From NCBI GenBank assembly GCA_021613535.1, contig CP075497.1:6448001-6512000 (forward strand): a stretch of 64,000 nucleotides of DNA, read 5' to 3'. Both the position numbers and the translations under genes were made by a program. This DNA comes from Adineta vaga (Eukaryota; Rotifera). Shown here piece after piece: positions 12,701 to 24,991 of this stretch. The notes beneath the pieces were generated by a model, which was not told where the DNA came from, ran no database searches, and saw only the letters and a program-made list of their open reading frames with translations. The number at the start of each line of letters is the position of its first letter. Within the stretch, counting starts at the first letter, position 1.

Positions 12701-14224
12701 AATTTAATTAGTTTCGTTGGATGTTCTAAATCATCTGGATTAATTGTTAGAGAAGTTTTACCATTACCATTATTAACTAAACATGAACGAGATATTAATG
12801 TTTGAATATCTGGTGATGACATTAACATAACCTAAGAAGTAGAATCCTTTTATTTTCTTTTTCTGTACAAGAAAAAACATACTCGAACATTCCATGAATA
12901 ATCAGCATCAGATGGATCAAGAACTGAAACAATATCAGTAGATAAACGTGGAACATTTTTATTAAATACATGAAATGAACAAGGAGTAATAAATTTAATT
13001 GGATGATCAAGTGGTACAGATTGCTGCCATGTATAAGATGCATGATAAAAATCAGATGGAATATGTAAACGTGAATAACGGGAACGAATTTGTGTAACAT
13101 TTAATTCAGAACTAAAGAATAAAAATTAATCATCATTTTGATCTTATTCCGAATCTTTCACTGATTAATTTTAAGAAAGCGAAAACATATCATTTAGATA
13201 AACTTACCAATCAAGTGATGCTTTTGGTAATGTACAAGTATATTTTGGTGGTGGTGCACGTGAACTACGTTTTGGTGTGATAGCTTTATTTGTATGTGAT
13301 CGACTACGTCTTGTTGAATCTGAACGACGACGATCATTACTATGCGAACCATTATTAGCAGGTCCATGTCGATCACGATTATTGTTTCCATATGGATGAT
13401 GATGATGATCAACATTATTATTATTATTATTATTATTTGTATTATTATTGGTTGGTAATGATCGTTTTATATTCGATGATTGATTACGATTTGGATTACG
13501 ATTGATATAAGAATCAGAATTACGTGACATTGCCTGTGGACCACCACCACCACCTCCGACTGGACGTTCTAGATTAATCAAGCAAATATGAAAGATAAAT
13601 TGGATCGATGAATATATTTCTTACGTGGTCGTCGAGTATCATTAGGTGTTTGAACTACACGAACATCGAATCCATAATATTTATAAGGCATTTGATTAGC
13701 AAAACCTTCCGTAGGCTTCATTTGACAAACAACATGATCACCAACACGCGGTAATGGACCCGAAACCGCACTAAAATCAAAATTTGCAAACAAACATATA
13801 TGAAAAAAACAACGTCAGAATTTAAATAGAAACATTACTTTAATTTAAATGAAATTTCATTATCAATTACACCATAATCTCGAAACATATTTGATACAGT
13901 TCCAGTATAGGGTAGACTTTTCGTTGCTGATGAATAATTTGTCGATGGTAACATTGATTGTCCCTAAGAAAAAATATATATACAATGAAAAAAAATGATC
14001 TTGTAAATTTATTCATTTCGTACAGAATTCATAACAGAATACATATTGTTTGGATTAGTTTGATAATTCATTGGTGCTAAATTCATTTGATTTCCAGGTA
14101 CACCTTGAGGAGGTAAACCAAATGATTGAAATGAATCTCCTGATGATCCGTAACGACGATCTCCTGAACTACTTCCTGTACCACCATTGCCATCACCACG
14201 ATGCCATGCTCCTTTGAATGCCAT
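9794..14224 (-). CDS. CCAR1: CCAR1 (cell division cycle and apoptosis regulator 1)
   Basis: This is a nuclear coactivator and mRNA-processing scaffold of the CCAR1/CCAR2 (DBC1) family. From the N-terminus (ATG at 14224) I see a Gly/Ser/Asn-rich leader; an S1-like beta-barrel region (PLPRVGDHVVCQMKP, PYKYYGFDVRVVQ); an Asn/His/Arg-rich linker (13204-13560); the DBC1/nudix-like block (PTKLIKFLVGVRHQNEYFPL, IRTAIRCVRAQTGIDLSKC, RLIESRVENIIVFLPDIAA); a SAP motif (LDLKAELKARGQPVSGIKVD); a degenerate EF-hand (FTFFDRNRCGYLTEKDLEE); and a C-terminal coiled coil (LELKIDTLKKEIR, DTQHDLKELEEKYKRYSDAL). The last intron joins ...KIEE to TVPSEVTQ, stop at 9794-9796. The domain order matches vertebrate CCAR1, so this is one of the firmest calls. 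Introns are short throughout. Confidence 0.92.
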
Positions 14225-15048
14225 AATTGCTTACACAATGATTAAAATATCAAAACGAATCTGAAAATAGAATAGAACATCAATTTTTAGGATTAATTTT
14301 TTTATCCATCACTACTCTGCTGAAACAATAGAAGATACAATAAATAAACAAAACAAATAAATAAATCGTCTTTTTCAAATCTGATTGGTTCAAGAAAACT
14401 AGACGATAGAGAACGTTAGTAGTCGTTGATACGTAAGTTGATATTATATATATACATATAGACAAGTAAGGCGGTGAAATTGCCGCTGACCCTCTGCTAA
14501 AAGGATGTAATCAGATCGCTTATGTCACTTGGGCTGATAGCAGAATTCTTTTGATTGGTAAGTCCAATCACTGTTCAACAGACTTTTATTCATACTCATC
14601 TTGCTTATTATAACCTTCTCAGCTAACGTCTGGTCGACCAATCGCAGTGAATAATTATTCTTCATCTTTTCAAAGTTGTTCATCGAAATGTTGCAAAGAA
14701 TTGCTGAACAATATGTAGAATATCTTAGAATCTATTCAATTCGTTTGTCCTGTCAACAATTATATCTATTCAATTTATATGTGAACATCTGAATATTTTT
14801 TTAGTGATTATTCATTGTTTTGGCATGAATATAGTTGTATTGAAATAAATGATTAAATACATTTATCTTTATTTGACTTGTTGAAAAACCTATACACATA
14901 TCTGTTTTCAAATTTCAATTCATTTAGATTAATTTTTATAATACATGTCATCATTAAACTTTATCGGTTAGTGAAAAAGAATTCACAAAAATTCTGAAGA
15001 GAAAATTTTGAATACGATTAAAATTAATTTTAATTTAGATTAATAACA
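14225..15048. other. Upstream region of CCAR1
   Basis: Divergent spacer between CCAR1 (-) and a broken + strand gene. It presumably holds the CCAR1 promoter. No coding frame and no recognisable element. Confidence 0.5.
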
Positions 15049-16157
15049 ATGGATATTTCGAGCGATATTTACCAATTTAAACGTTTTAGTCTCGTAAGTT
15101 ACTTTATAAGGTTTATTCTCAGCAGAGACTTCATCAATTCGATACAATTTCGAACATAACCAATTTTCATTGACTAGATCAGAACTGTCTCATAAATATG
15201 ATTATATTTGAAAAATCTTTTGTGATAGATCGATTTCAATTTGAACTGATATTCAAATATAAAGAAATAAAATCAATTTTGATCTAGTTTTTATTCTCAT
15301 CGAATATCTTTTCGTTTCAGACACCACCAGCAATGTATATAGGAGAAATCAGAAAACATTCTTCATTATTACTAATTGTAATTGCAGTTATGATATTATA
15401 TACCGTACTTTATTCTTTCGATTGATTTATGATGCCGACTTTGAAGATCTTAATGAAAAAGATAAAAATATGTTTCAACCCAGGACGATGGTTCCTGGAA
15501 GCAGGATTCCGCTTATTTCCGACGAATACCTGCGGGATATCTATCTTTTCCGCGTTGGATACCATGAAAAAGTGTCTGGAATCCTGCTGAGGGAACCGGA
15601 GATCGTATCCGACTATCGTTTATGGCAAGTTCTTGTCGGTTCCCAGTAAAACCAAGTAAATCCGATAACAGGATTTAGTCACCGGAATACTGCTTCCATA
15701 AAGTCTCCGGAAAGTCCCGGAACTGGCCGGTTCCGAACCGGATTATTTGACCTGGGAAGTTCTTATAAATATAACGAATGATAAAGATTTATGTTTCCAT
15801 TGTGTAAGAAAATACACTACATTCGAAGATCTTCAGAATTTATTAATCAGTAAGCAACATTTGAATCAACGTGATCTTATGATAAAAAACATTCGAACTT
15901 TTTTGGGTGTGTTATCAGTATATAACATCGCATTATCTTACATAGTATTTAGTGGTCCGATGTTATTATCTCTCACTTCAATTATCAGTACAGTTTTTAT
16001 TTTGATATCACTATTTATCACTAATTTGAAGGTCATACTATACATGGAATGGTCAACTGTTTTAACGTCGGCTGTGGTAACATCTCAATCGGTTGTATGT
16101 CTTATTCTTACATTTGCTGAAATAAACTTAAACTCATTTCATGCTCATCAAAGTTAG
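15049..16157 (+). pseudogene. Broken multi-membrane protein gene, unknown family
   Basis: A short first exon (ATG 15049-15051, donor GTAAGT at 15094) splices in frame to 15321, giving a hydrophobic helix (SSLLLIVIAVMILYTVLYSF). The frame then hits TGA at 15423, but the next frame continues as IYDADFEDLNEKDKNMFQ, so a frameshift is needed. It is then cut by a 278-bp insertion at 15479-15756. After the insertion the reading resumes (VLINITNDKDLCFHCVRKYT) and ends at 16157, with three more hydrophobic stretches (TFLGVLSVYNIALSYIVFSG; LLSLTSIISTVFILISLFI; VVTSQSVVCLILTFAEI). Removing the insertion restores an open frame across its site. I do not recognise the family. The two lesions argue for a pseudogene; an assembly or allelic difference is possible. 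Confidence 0.55.
15479..15756. mobile_element. 278-bp GC-richer element with CCCAGG...CCTGGG ends
   Basis: This is a block clearly richer in G+C than its surroundings and bounded by the inverted ends CCCAGG and CCTGGG. Subterminally, TGGAAGCAGGATTCCG (15496-15511) recurs inverted with one mismatch at 15683-15698, and its core recurs inverted again at 15578-15588. A perfect palindrome CCGGTTCCGAACCGG (15727-15741) lies near the right end. Flanks are ...TTTCAA and AAGTTC..., compatible with an AA duplication. No internal protein. It looks like a non-autonomous DNA transposon (MITE-like). The superfamily is unknown. Confidence 0.55.
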
Positions 16158-16928
16158 ATCTTTTTTTAAATTTCATTGTTGTTACTTCTTTTCTTTGAAT
16201 AAACTTAAGGGAAAGATCTTTTTTAACCCATTAAATTAAATCTCCATCCTCATTTAAGTCATCGTCATCATCATCATTGAGAGTACATTGTGATGAAATT
16301 GTTGATCATGTTTAAGCTTGAATAGAGATGTTAAGAGATATACTGAAGACATTGAATAACATCTTTAAAATGTTGAATTAGATAAAAAATGAACAAGTGA
16401 AAAAAAACTTTTATAAATACAATGGAAAAACAAATCTATAATGAGGTGATTTATGACTATGAAAATCATTTGGAGAATCAAATGGTGAATAAGATGGCGG
16501 TGTAACAGCACAATTTCCAGGTGATGGTCAATGATAATTAGATGATGATAATAATGATTGATATGCAGGGATAATTCAATTGTATTTGTTATTAGTTACA
16601 AACCAATCCATGATGTTACAACACCAAGTTCACGTTGTTCAAATTCTTGTCGTACTTCACCACTCATTAAAGAAGATCATCATCATATTTGAACATCACA
16701 AAAAGAGGTTGGCGATTTACAAAAAGAAAGAAAGCTGAATTACAAGAAGCAATTAAACAAGTGGACGTGAAAAGATAGAAGATCGACTTTTATGTGTTTC
16801 AATGCTTTAACTATTGTTTCGAACTTTCTTAACTATCTACTTTTTATTATATTGATCCATTGTTGAAAAAGTTCCACGAATATAAAAGTAGTTACAGTTC
16901 CTAGAAATTATTCAAGAAACAACTAACA
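16158..16928. other. Degenerate region, possible - strand coding remnant
   Basis: Mostly non-coding. On the - strand around 16440-16670 there are two gene-like snatches (MSGEVRQEFEQRELGVVTSW and, in another frame, a Pro/Ser-rich PSYSPFDSPNDFHSHKSP) separated by stops, as in a decayed regulatory-protein gene. The family is not recognised. Confidence 0.3.
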
Positions 16929-17447
16929 ATGGGGAAACGTGAAGTTAAAGATGATAAAAAAAAGATCAAAATGAATTGGAACGATTTGTTCGATTTTCAC
17001 AAGAACAGCTGAATTTATCAAACTTCGATATGGATATTTTACAAATACATACATTAATTAATACACGAAATGGATAAAACCATTGTAATCTCAGATCAGT
17101 TGAAGAACAGAAGGACTTTCTCGATCATATGCGTCGAGATGATTTTATAAATAAATTCAAATGCTTTGACGTAGTCAAAACGATACTAAGTCATGTCAAA
17201 CAAACAAAGGTGAAGGCCTTTGTTAATTTACTTAAAAATTAGGTATATCTTCGATTTTAATTTGAAAGTTTTTTTCTTTTCTGTTAATCGGCTATATTAG
17301 TTTCTAATAAACGTCATTTATGTATGTGCAGCTTTGGAAGATATAAAAAACATCTTTGTCGAAGTTCTTGAGACACTCATAGATGAGGAACCATTTTTGT
17401 TGAAAAATTTCTTCTTGAAGTCTAATCAAGACGATGAATTCCAATAG
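16929..17447 (+). pseudogene. Decayed unknown gene fragment
   Basis: An ATG at 16929 opens a lysine-rich start that needs a frameshift in an A-run near 16960 to continue as ELERFVRFSQEQLNLSNFD. A stop follows after INTRNG, then the same frame resumes (RSVEEQKDFLDHMRRDDFIN, VKQTKVKAFVNLLKN). After a possible small intron comes LEDIKNIFVEVLETLIDEEP, ending at 17447. The amphipathic helical character suggests a former real protein, but the interruptions make it a likely pseudogene. I cannot assign a family. Confidence 0.3.
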
Positions 17448-18404
17448 GTTTAAATGGATAGTGATTTATTGTTTTTTTTTCACTTCAATAGAAAATTCGT
17501 TTCGAATTTGGTAAAAATCATACAATCGTTGTTTTTTGTTGTAGGCAGTGATAGTAATGATTGGATTTCAAATTTGCAGTATGAAGAACAAATGATTTTC
17601 AAACATTTCTTTATCTTCCAGTTTATCTTTACATTGAACATCTTATGTTCACACAAAAATAGAATTATTTTTGTACTTTGATAAAGATCAATTTCTCTTT
17701 CTTCACACTATTTTCGGTGTATTTTTTATTAAAACTTCTTTTCTTTTCTTTAGAAAATCTTCTACTCTGTTCGAAAAAAGAATTCTTCTGATCAGAATAA
17801 AAGTCTATTGATAGAACAGAAATAAAGTGGCGAGCCATAAGAGTGATCGGTCCACGTCGAGAGTTCGATAATAATTGTAGACGTTACACATTCAACAATA
17901 ACGAGAGATGATGGCATAACATATTTAGGGAGAAGAAAAAAAGACCGAAACTGAATAAGAAAGAAACATAGGTCAACAAACGTACAACATATATCCTACA
18001 CTTAACAAAATCTTCTTTTATATCAAAAGAAAAAAAGAATCGTTCATAATTCTTTTTTTTCTCTTCTATCGATCGATATAAAAGAGAGTGTGAATAAGGA
18101 TGTCCGTATGAGACTGAGAGCATAGCCGTGTTAGCCGACGTCTCGATCGATCGATGACCGACATTTTTCAGTTATTTGTCAACAATATCTCAGTTTTGAA
18201 AAGTTTTCAACCATCAACACACGAAATCTTATAACAACAACCTAGGTTGAAATAAGTCGAAAAGCTAACTCTGAATATTCATATGAGGGACTACCAAGAT
18301 TTATTTATTTCATATAGATTTATTCTCAGACGAACACTCTCACCCTTACCCACCCTCAAGTTTTATTCTTAGGATAAATATTTCTTATTGTATTTGTAAA
18401 TGAA
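17448..18404. other. Non-coding stretch between gene remnants
   Basis: AT-rich sequence without a convincing exon. A short ATCGATCGAT-type repeat lies near 18141. Confidence 0.4.
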
Positions 18405-18497
18405 GGTCGTCGAAATTATCGTTCTTTTATAAGTTTTTTAATAAGTGTATTAATTCATATGTTGATAGTATTATCATTATCAATTTATTATTTACAA
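18405..18497 (+). pseudogene. ZDHHC palmitoyltransferase remnant
   Basis: One exon-like frame reads GRRNYRSFISFLISVLIHML and then a further hydrophobic run. NCVGRRNYRxFxxF followed at once by a membrane helix is the signature just after the DHHC cysteine-rich domain of protein S-acyltransferases. The catalytic DHHC motif itself was not found upstream on this strand, and the frame is bounded by stops, so this is an isolated remnant, not a working enzyme. Confidence 0.45.
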
Positions 18498-21068
18498 GTA
18501 ACGCTTGTCCTTTGGATTCGCTGACCCTTTCTGAAGAAAAATATAGTACGATTATATTCAAAAATAACTCTTGTCTTGATTATATCATGTGACTGACATA
18601 GCCTTCTGGATTGTATAAAAATGGAAACAAAACATCTGTTCTTTAGTGCTGATCGTTTTATAGAAATACTTCCAACTATAATTACCAGATAAATGTTAAT
18701 TATCATTTCAGTTCATTTCTCTACGACATAAACTCCTTTATGATGTTCTTGCTGAAGATAAAGTGCGAATTTGTATACAAAAAATACAAAATATTACTAC
18801 CAAAAATCGGTTAGCAAAATATTTTATTTACACGAATCGAATGATAACAATATTCAAGAAAATGGAACTCAATCTCTTTTGTATGTTTTTGTTTCTCATC
18901 CAAGTTCGACAATGAGGCTAAAGTCACGACGTATCATTGTCATTATTCTCGGCAACATTCTTGAGAATGCTCTTTTTTCAAAATATGCAATCACTAAGAC
19001 CTTACACTTTTTAAACCGGCGCAATTATCTGTCTACTTCTCTGTACTCTATTATGAAGAAATAACGTGATGTAAGCGCTTACGAATTATATACAGAATGA
19101 ACACATCGTGTTCAATGTCAAATGCAGAATTCTCTTCGTCAATAAAACAAATAAGTTGATAATTTTCTACAAAACTGCAACTCTTACATATTTTAATTAA
19201 AACAAGCTTCTTAAATCGACGGTTAGTCGTTCGTCGAACTCTCTCCGGTTGGTCACTTACGGCTGACCGTTCCCGTTACGGGTCTTGTTCTCTATATCAT
19301 CTGCTCAATGAACATTTTGGTCCTCAGAAATTAAATCATCCGTAACATACCAGTTTCGAATTGGAGATTTCTAATGTTCAGATAAAAGTGCTCAGATTTC
19401 CGCATAGTCTCTAATTTGCTTTTCTTTTTAGACAATGATGTACTTTAGAATTGGTTCCCGTGGAACCAGTAATTGAACTTTTCCAAAAAGGGCTTTCCAT
19501 GACTTCAGATTCGTTTACGAATCTCTACCTTAAAACAATTTTTTATAATAACGACTAGTCGTCAACATATTTCGCACCACTATATCGCTAATTCTCAGCT
19601 CCGCTTTGTTTTGATCTCTCTCAAAAAAATTAGCAGCTTCCATACATTCGAGTTTCGAAAAAATTAAAAAGTAGAATGTGATACCTAGCTGCAAATGATG
19701 ATATTGCATTGTGTTCTAGCAAAGATTTTCGCTTATCTGGAATGTTATTACAAATTTGATTCGATGAAAACTCAATAGTATGATTACAACGAGAAAATCT
19801 TCAAGCCAAAACTCATTTCGATACCAGATTCAACTGTTTTTATCCTTCAACAAAGCCTGAAAAAACAAAGAGTTGATCAAAAGAAGATAGAGAAGAGATC
19901 GAAAAGCTTTGTTTGACTTTAAACCTAGCTTCTCTCTGCCTTTATGACGTTCACTTGAAGTTCAAAAGAAACTATGATTCCTTGTATATTACTAATTGTC
20001 CGATACTATTACTAAACTAGAAAAACCGAACTAAAAAACTTTGCAAAACCACTCGCAGACTAAGACATTTTCACCGCATTAGCTTTTACTTATATTTTAT
20101 GACGAATCATTTGTTATTCAGTTAGACTTTCCAAATCCAAACCCTAAAGAAAAAATTTTAAAAAACTACAATCTCAGATTTGAGTTCCTGGACCTCGATT
20201 ATCCTTCGGTCAACCCGTATGTGTGAGAATGCTGCGATTAACGAACGAACGAACTTTAACCCGTTGGGTCTCGGTGATACATATATGTACCACCTCGAGG
20301 ATTTTAAATTTTCGCACTTTTGAGAATGTTGAAGGGATATTTTCTACATATGTTGGAAGCTGATAAAGATCAAGATCTATACAAGATCACACAAAAGATA
20401 GATTGTATGAAAAAAACGAACGCGTATACTATTCTTGTTTTTTGACCTCGCTACACCCCACACCCCACAAAAAAGTCAATTTTCGTTAGAAATAAAAAAA
20501 ACTCTAAAAAGTGCGCAGGAAGATAGTCCATATTCGAGTCTTTCACAAACCATATAGTTTTAGTATCTAAAACTTTACTTTTTAGCTCGAAATTTTGATG
20601 ATCTTTAGAATCCGCTTTCCGAAAAGTACGTTTTTTTGGTCAGCTAGACTCGCAGTTTTTGAGAAATTTTTTAATTTTACTTCTATTTTTCTCTCTAGAA
20701 AAAGGAGTATAAGGATTCTGAAGGAATTGCTCTAGGGCGCCCTCTATCGTGACATGACGTTTTGCTAGAAAAAAAACAGGAAAACGTAGCAAAAATTAGG
20801 ATGAGAAATTCTGAATTTAAATTAAGTCACTTTTCACTTTTGATTTCTGTTTTTCTCGACAGTGTGTTATGATATAGGGCTAAAAATTTTCCTATAACTT
20901 CTCCACTGCAGTCTCAACATACTCCGAAAATTACACGAGTTGCGGCTCAACAAGAAGAAAGTGGGTCTCAAAGAGTTAATTCATTCTGCGTATACCCTCC
21001 TTTCAGTAGAGAGAATAAAGAGAAAAAAGGTGCTTAATATTTTTCAAAAAAGAAGTCGAAGAAAAAGA
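18498..21068. other. Degenerate and repeat-like region, no intact gene
   Basis: From 18619 to about 18860 there are protein-like snatches in shifting frames (METKHLFFSADRFIEILP; FISLRHKLLYDVLAEDKVR), suggesting a decayed gene. From about 19200 to 20950 the base composition changes: runs such as CGGTTGGTCACTTACGGCTG, tandem AACG units near 20241, an ACACCCC repeat near 20455, and an imperfect 22-bp palindrome at 20273-20294. I see no transposase or reverse transcriptase. Confidence 0.4.
20273..20294. repeat. Imperfect 22-bp palindrome
   Basis: The core TACATATATGTA is perfectly self-complementary and is flanked by GGTGA / CCACC, mismatched only at one pair of positions. It could be an element terminus or a chance palindrome. 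Confidence 0.5.
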
Positions 21069-22800
21069 ATGATAAAAGTATCTATAACGAAAAGTTTATT
21101 TGGTAAAACAAATGATAATCATGAATGTTTAAAGTATGTGAAATAATTATCATTGATGAAAAAGAACATATAGATTATATAGATATATTCTTTCGACATC
21201 AGATGATTTTGAAGTTGTTCTTATTGATTATGGTGCTACTATTCAATCAATTCGACAATTAGATAAATACAATCAAATTGCTGAAATTACACTTGGTTAC
21301 GATACTTTACAAGGTACATTTCTTGTTTATACATTCTGTTCAATTCTGTGTTTTGTTAGATTATATCGATGATAAGTATTATTTTGGTTGTACTGTTGGT
21401 CGAGTAACAAATCGAATAAAGAATGGTTATTTTCAATTAGATGGTTTAGAATATCAATTAGAAAAAAATGATAGTAGTACACATCATTTACATGGTGTAT
21501 TTAATAAACGTTTGTGGATTAGTTCAATAGAAAATAATGATACAGTTGTTTTTAAATATCGAAGTCCAGATGGTAGTTTTTCTTCTAGATATTTTGAATT
21601 TGAAGATTAACTTGTTATTATTTTAAAGGAGAAGATGGTTTTCCAGGAGAAGTTGATGTTACTGTAAAATATACATTGACAAGTGATCATCGTTTAATTA
21701 TTGATTTTCATGCAATAACAACAAAATCAACACCTATTAATATGACTAATCATGCATATTTTAATCTTGGGGGAGACGTATGTATACACATTTGAAATAT
21801 ATGCCTAATATCGAAAAGAAATTTGTCGACGTCAAAAGAATAATATCATGAGTATATATTTTCTGTTATCAAATGAAATGAAACGAATAATAGTCTTAAT
21901 TATTTAGTAGAGAAAGTCATCGATGAGTTTGAAAACAGTTGATAGATTGTGTCAGATGAAGTTATGAAGAAAAACAGATATATTATGAAATAGAACTAAG
22001 TAGTTATCTTCTATGACACATAATATATAAATGCTATTGCTATATTGTGTCTGAAAAATTTGATTGCTTGAACATATGCTGTACCATTTAACTAAATACT
22101 ATTTATTCAATTATCTCCATCGCTATACTATTATTGTCATGTTGATAACATTGATTTCAGACAAATGAAACAATATTGGATCATCAATTGATTGTGCCAG
22201 CCAGTCATTTCACTCCCTTAGATGATGAACATATCCCTACTGGTCTGTTATTCTTTTGTCACAGATATAGATCTGTCATATTAAGAATAATTTTGTAGGT
22301 GAAATTACATCTGTAGAAAATACTCCAAATGATTTTCAAAAGTTAACTTGTATTGGTGATCGTATCGATAAAATTCCATTCGCCTATAATGTCATGTTTA
22401 TTGTCAATGGAGAAGGAAACCGTTCGTTTGGAAAGTAAGATTGAAAATAATTCTCAATACTTACTTTTCGTTTTTTCAAATATATCTTATGTAAGACTTG
22501 TTCATCGCACAAGTGGTCGAACTATGAGTGTTGAATCAACACAAAAAGGTTTACAATTTTATACTGGAACATATCTTGACAATGTTAAAGGACGTCAAGG
22601 TACTATATATAATAAATACAGTGGATTATGTTTAGAAACACAAAATTTTACGGATAGTGTTAATAATCAAGTAAATAAATATTAAACATGTATTTCAATG
22701 AACGACAATTCGTTTCATTTAGCCACAATTTCCAAGTACCATTCTTCGTCCTGGTGAAGAATATCATGAACAAACGATTTTTCACTTTTATTTAGAATAA
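21069..22800 (+). CDS. GALM: Galactose mutarotase (aldose 1-epimerase)
   Basis: This cytosolic enzyme interconverts alpha and beta anomers of galactose and feeds the Leloir pathway. The start at 21069 (MIKVSITKSLFGKTND) precedes the first short intron, whose removal gives the in-frame YILSTSDDFEVVLIDYGATI. Family hallmarks are TVGRVTNRIKNG; THHLHG with the substrate histidine; NMTNHAYFNLGG with the catalytic acid histidine; and SGLCLETQNFTDSVN with the catalytic base glutamate. The protein ends near PQFPSTILRPGEEYHEQT. About seven introns are present, one of them about 380 nt (21780-22160). All key residues are in place and the length is as expected for the family. Confidence 0.93.
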
Positions 22801-24991
22801 TCTATCTATTTTATTCTACATTTGATCGATAATTATATAGATTTTTGATAGCTTTTTACTAATTTATTTTCAAGAAATTCAGAACTAACTCAAGGATTTC
22901 ATGTATAAGAATTTTTACTAATTAGTATTCACATTAATTTTCATGTTTGATAAAAAAATGACGAACTCCATATTGTATATGATAGGTCAATTCATATACT
23001 GTAAAAACAAAGCAATGAAATTATTATCACTGAATCTACAACCACCTTCTAATGTGTTATGTAAATATCTTTAATAATAATAACTATGACTAAGTTGTGA
23101 ATAATATTATCACCTACGGCTAGACTTCTTTCATATATTGTTTTGTATTCGATAGTAGTGTTTTTATGTACTCAAAATAAAAGAAGTTTTCGAAATTGTC
23201 CATATCTTGTTCCTTGATCATCATGAATGATTCATATTCGTAAATTATAATGTAAATAAGGTGAAAGTTTTGTTACAGACAATTATTAAAAGAATAGATT
23301 CGTAGTTTTTGATGTTCAATGGCTATTCAAAGCACTTACAACTCAATAGTTCAAAGAAAATAATAGTAAAAATTATCAATGGTGACAATTGATAGTTTGT
23401 CAAATAGTATCGTAACTTTTATTTTCATTTATGTTCTTTTCTTCACGATTCAATGAAGAAGAAGAAGAAGGAGTATTTTAAATTATATCAATATCACATA
23501 TGATGTTTTCAAGTGATGCTTCAATAAAGTATCATTGTATTATTCATTCTAAGTCAACTATTTGCATTATGGCTGGTTACATTTCGATATTTTGAGTGAT
23601 TAATAATAAGAATTATTGACAAAAATACTGTTTTTCTTGTCAATCGAAAAAGATTCAATATAATCTTGAATATTTTCGAATGACTCATCTTTTATCTAGC
23701 TTTCAATTTTCTCATCTGCTCTGGTACCATGAGAACAAATGAATATTTACGAAACTGATTACTGGTTCTTCAGTTGTATACCTATAAATATATCCACCCA
23801 TACGTATGTTTACAGGTGAACTTTGTATCTATACATATATATATATAAGCACATTTTCATAGTACAATAAAGTGATGACGACAAGTATTGACTACGTATA
23901 CATGTATATATTTGTTCTTTTTCTGGTTTCGCTTGATTAATTCCGTTTTTATTGAACACATGGTTATGTCTATTCGATAGAATCTTACCAATCACTTTTC
24001 ATTTTTATTTGTTTTTTTTTAAAAATTACCGAGTTATTTAAATCGATTATTAAATCAATAAATATAATCAAGTATGTATCCAATTTCATTCTTTTAATCT
24101 TAGTTTTTTCTTTTTATTTATTGAAAGAAACAGTCATAATCACGTACATTCGATTCGTAGTAGCGATGATGAATTTGTCATTTTATAACTTCAATATTGA
24201 CGTAATAATTGACTTTATAGACATCTTTTATATCTTATCAAATAAAAAAAACCATATCTTCTACATTCATTTCTTCATTTATCAGGCTTGAAGTCATTTA
24301 CAAGGAGGAAAGAGAATGACAAAAATCTTTCTTCAAATCTGTATAAAAAAAAAGATAGACAACAACCGGATTGTAATACTGTTCTTTGTTATTAAAGTTT
24401 ACGTATAATGTATATTCGTCGAAAGACTTTCATTTTATCTTTATAAATAGAACACACATCTTTTTTACTTGCTGATGTTATAATCATTCGCTAAACAGCA
24501 CGAAGAACGACTTCTCTATTTCCTGTCTGGAATTAGTCGTACACGCAACGTTATTACTTTGAGTTATTCTTTTAATGCGTTTTCACATAAACAGTAAGCT
24601 TCTTATTCTACAATAGGAAAAGAGAGTCATGTGTGAAATTTGATGATTTCTAGTAGGGTTAAGTCGAGTATCTTGAAGAAAAAGAAACTTCGGAAGATAG
24701 TCGAATAATAGATTACACCGTGCATCATATGACGCATTCGTTGTTTGAATATCTATTAGTTACGAACTTTTCTTATCTTTATTGACATGTGTATGTTAGT
24801 CCTTGAATTCACTTTTCGTACGTCGAACTATTCTAAACGATGTCCATTGAGATTTTCAAATGTACTTTACTTATTGTCTCTAAAGACAAATTACGTTAAT
24901 TTTATATAATGTCATTTGCTCTTGACGAAAAATCGAGATATTAGATTTACAGCTGAAATATTTTTCCGTTTTCTTTTGCATTTATTAGTTA
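22801..24991. other. Intergenic, 2.2 kb
   Basis: AT-rich, with an AT-alternating run near 23835-23848 and a GAAGAAGAAG run near 23455. No coding exon could be supported on either strand. Confidence 0.5.

Noticed and set aside
15479-15756. Helitron-like right end: hairpin CCGGTTCCGAACCGG, ten bases, then CTGG
   Set aside because: The base after the end is G, not T, there is no 5' TC after an A at the left end, and inverted terminal repeats argue for a different element type.
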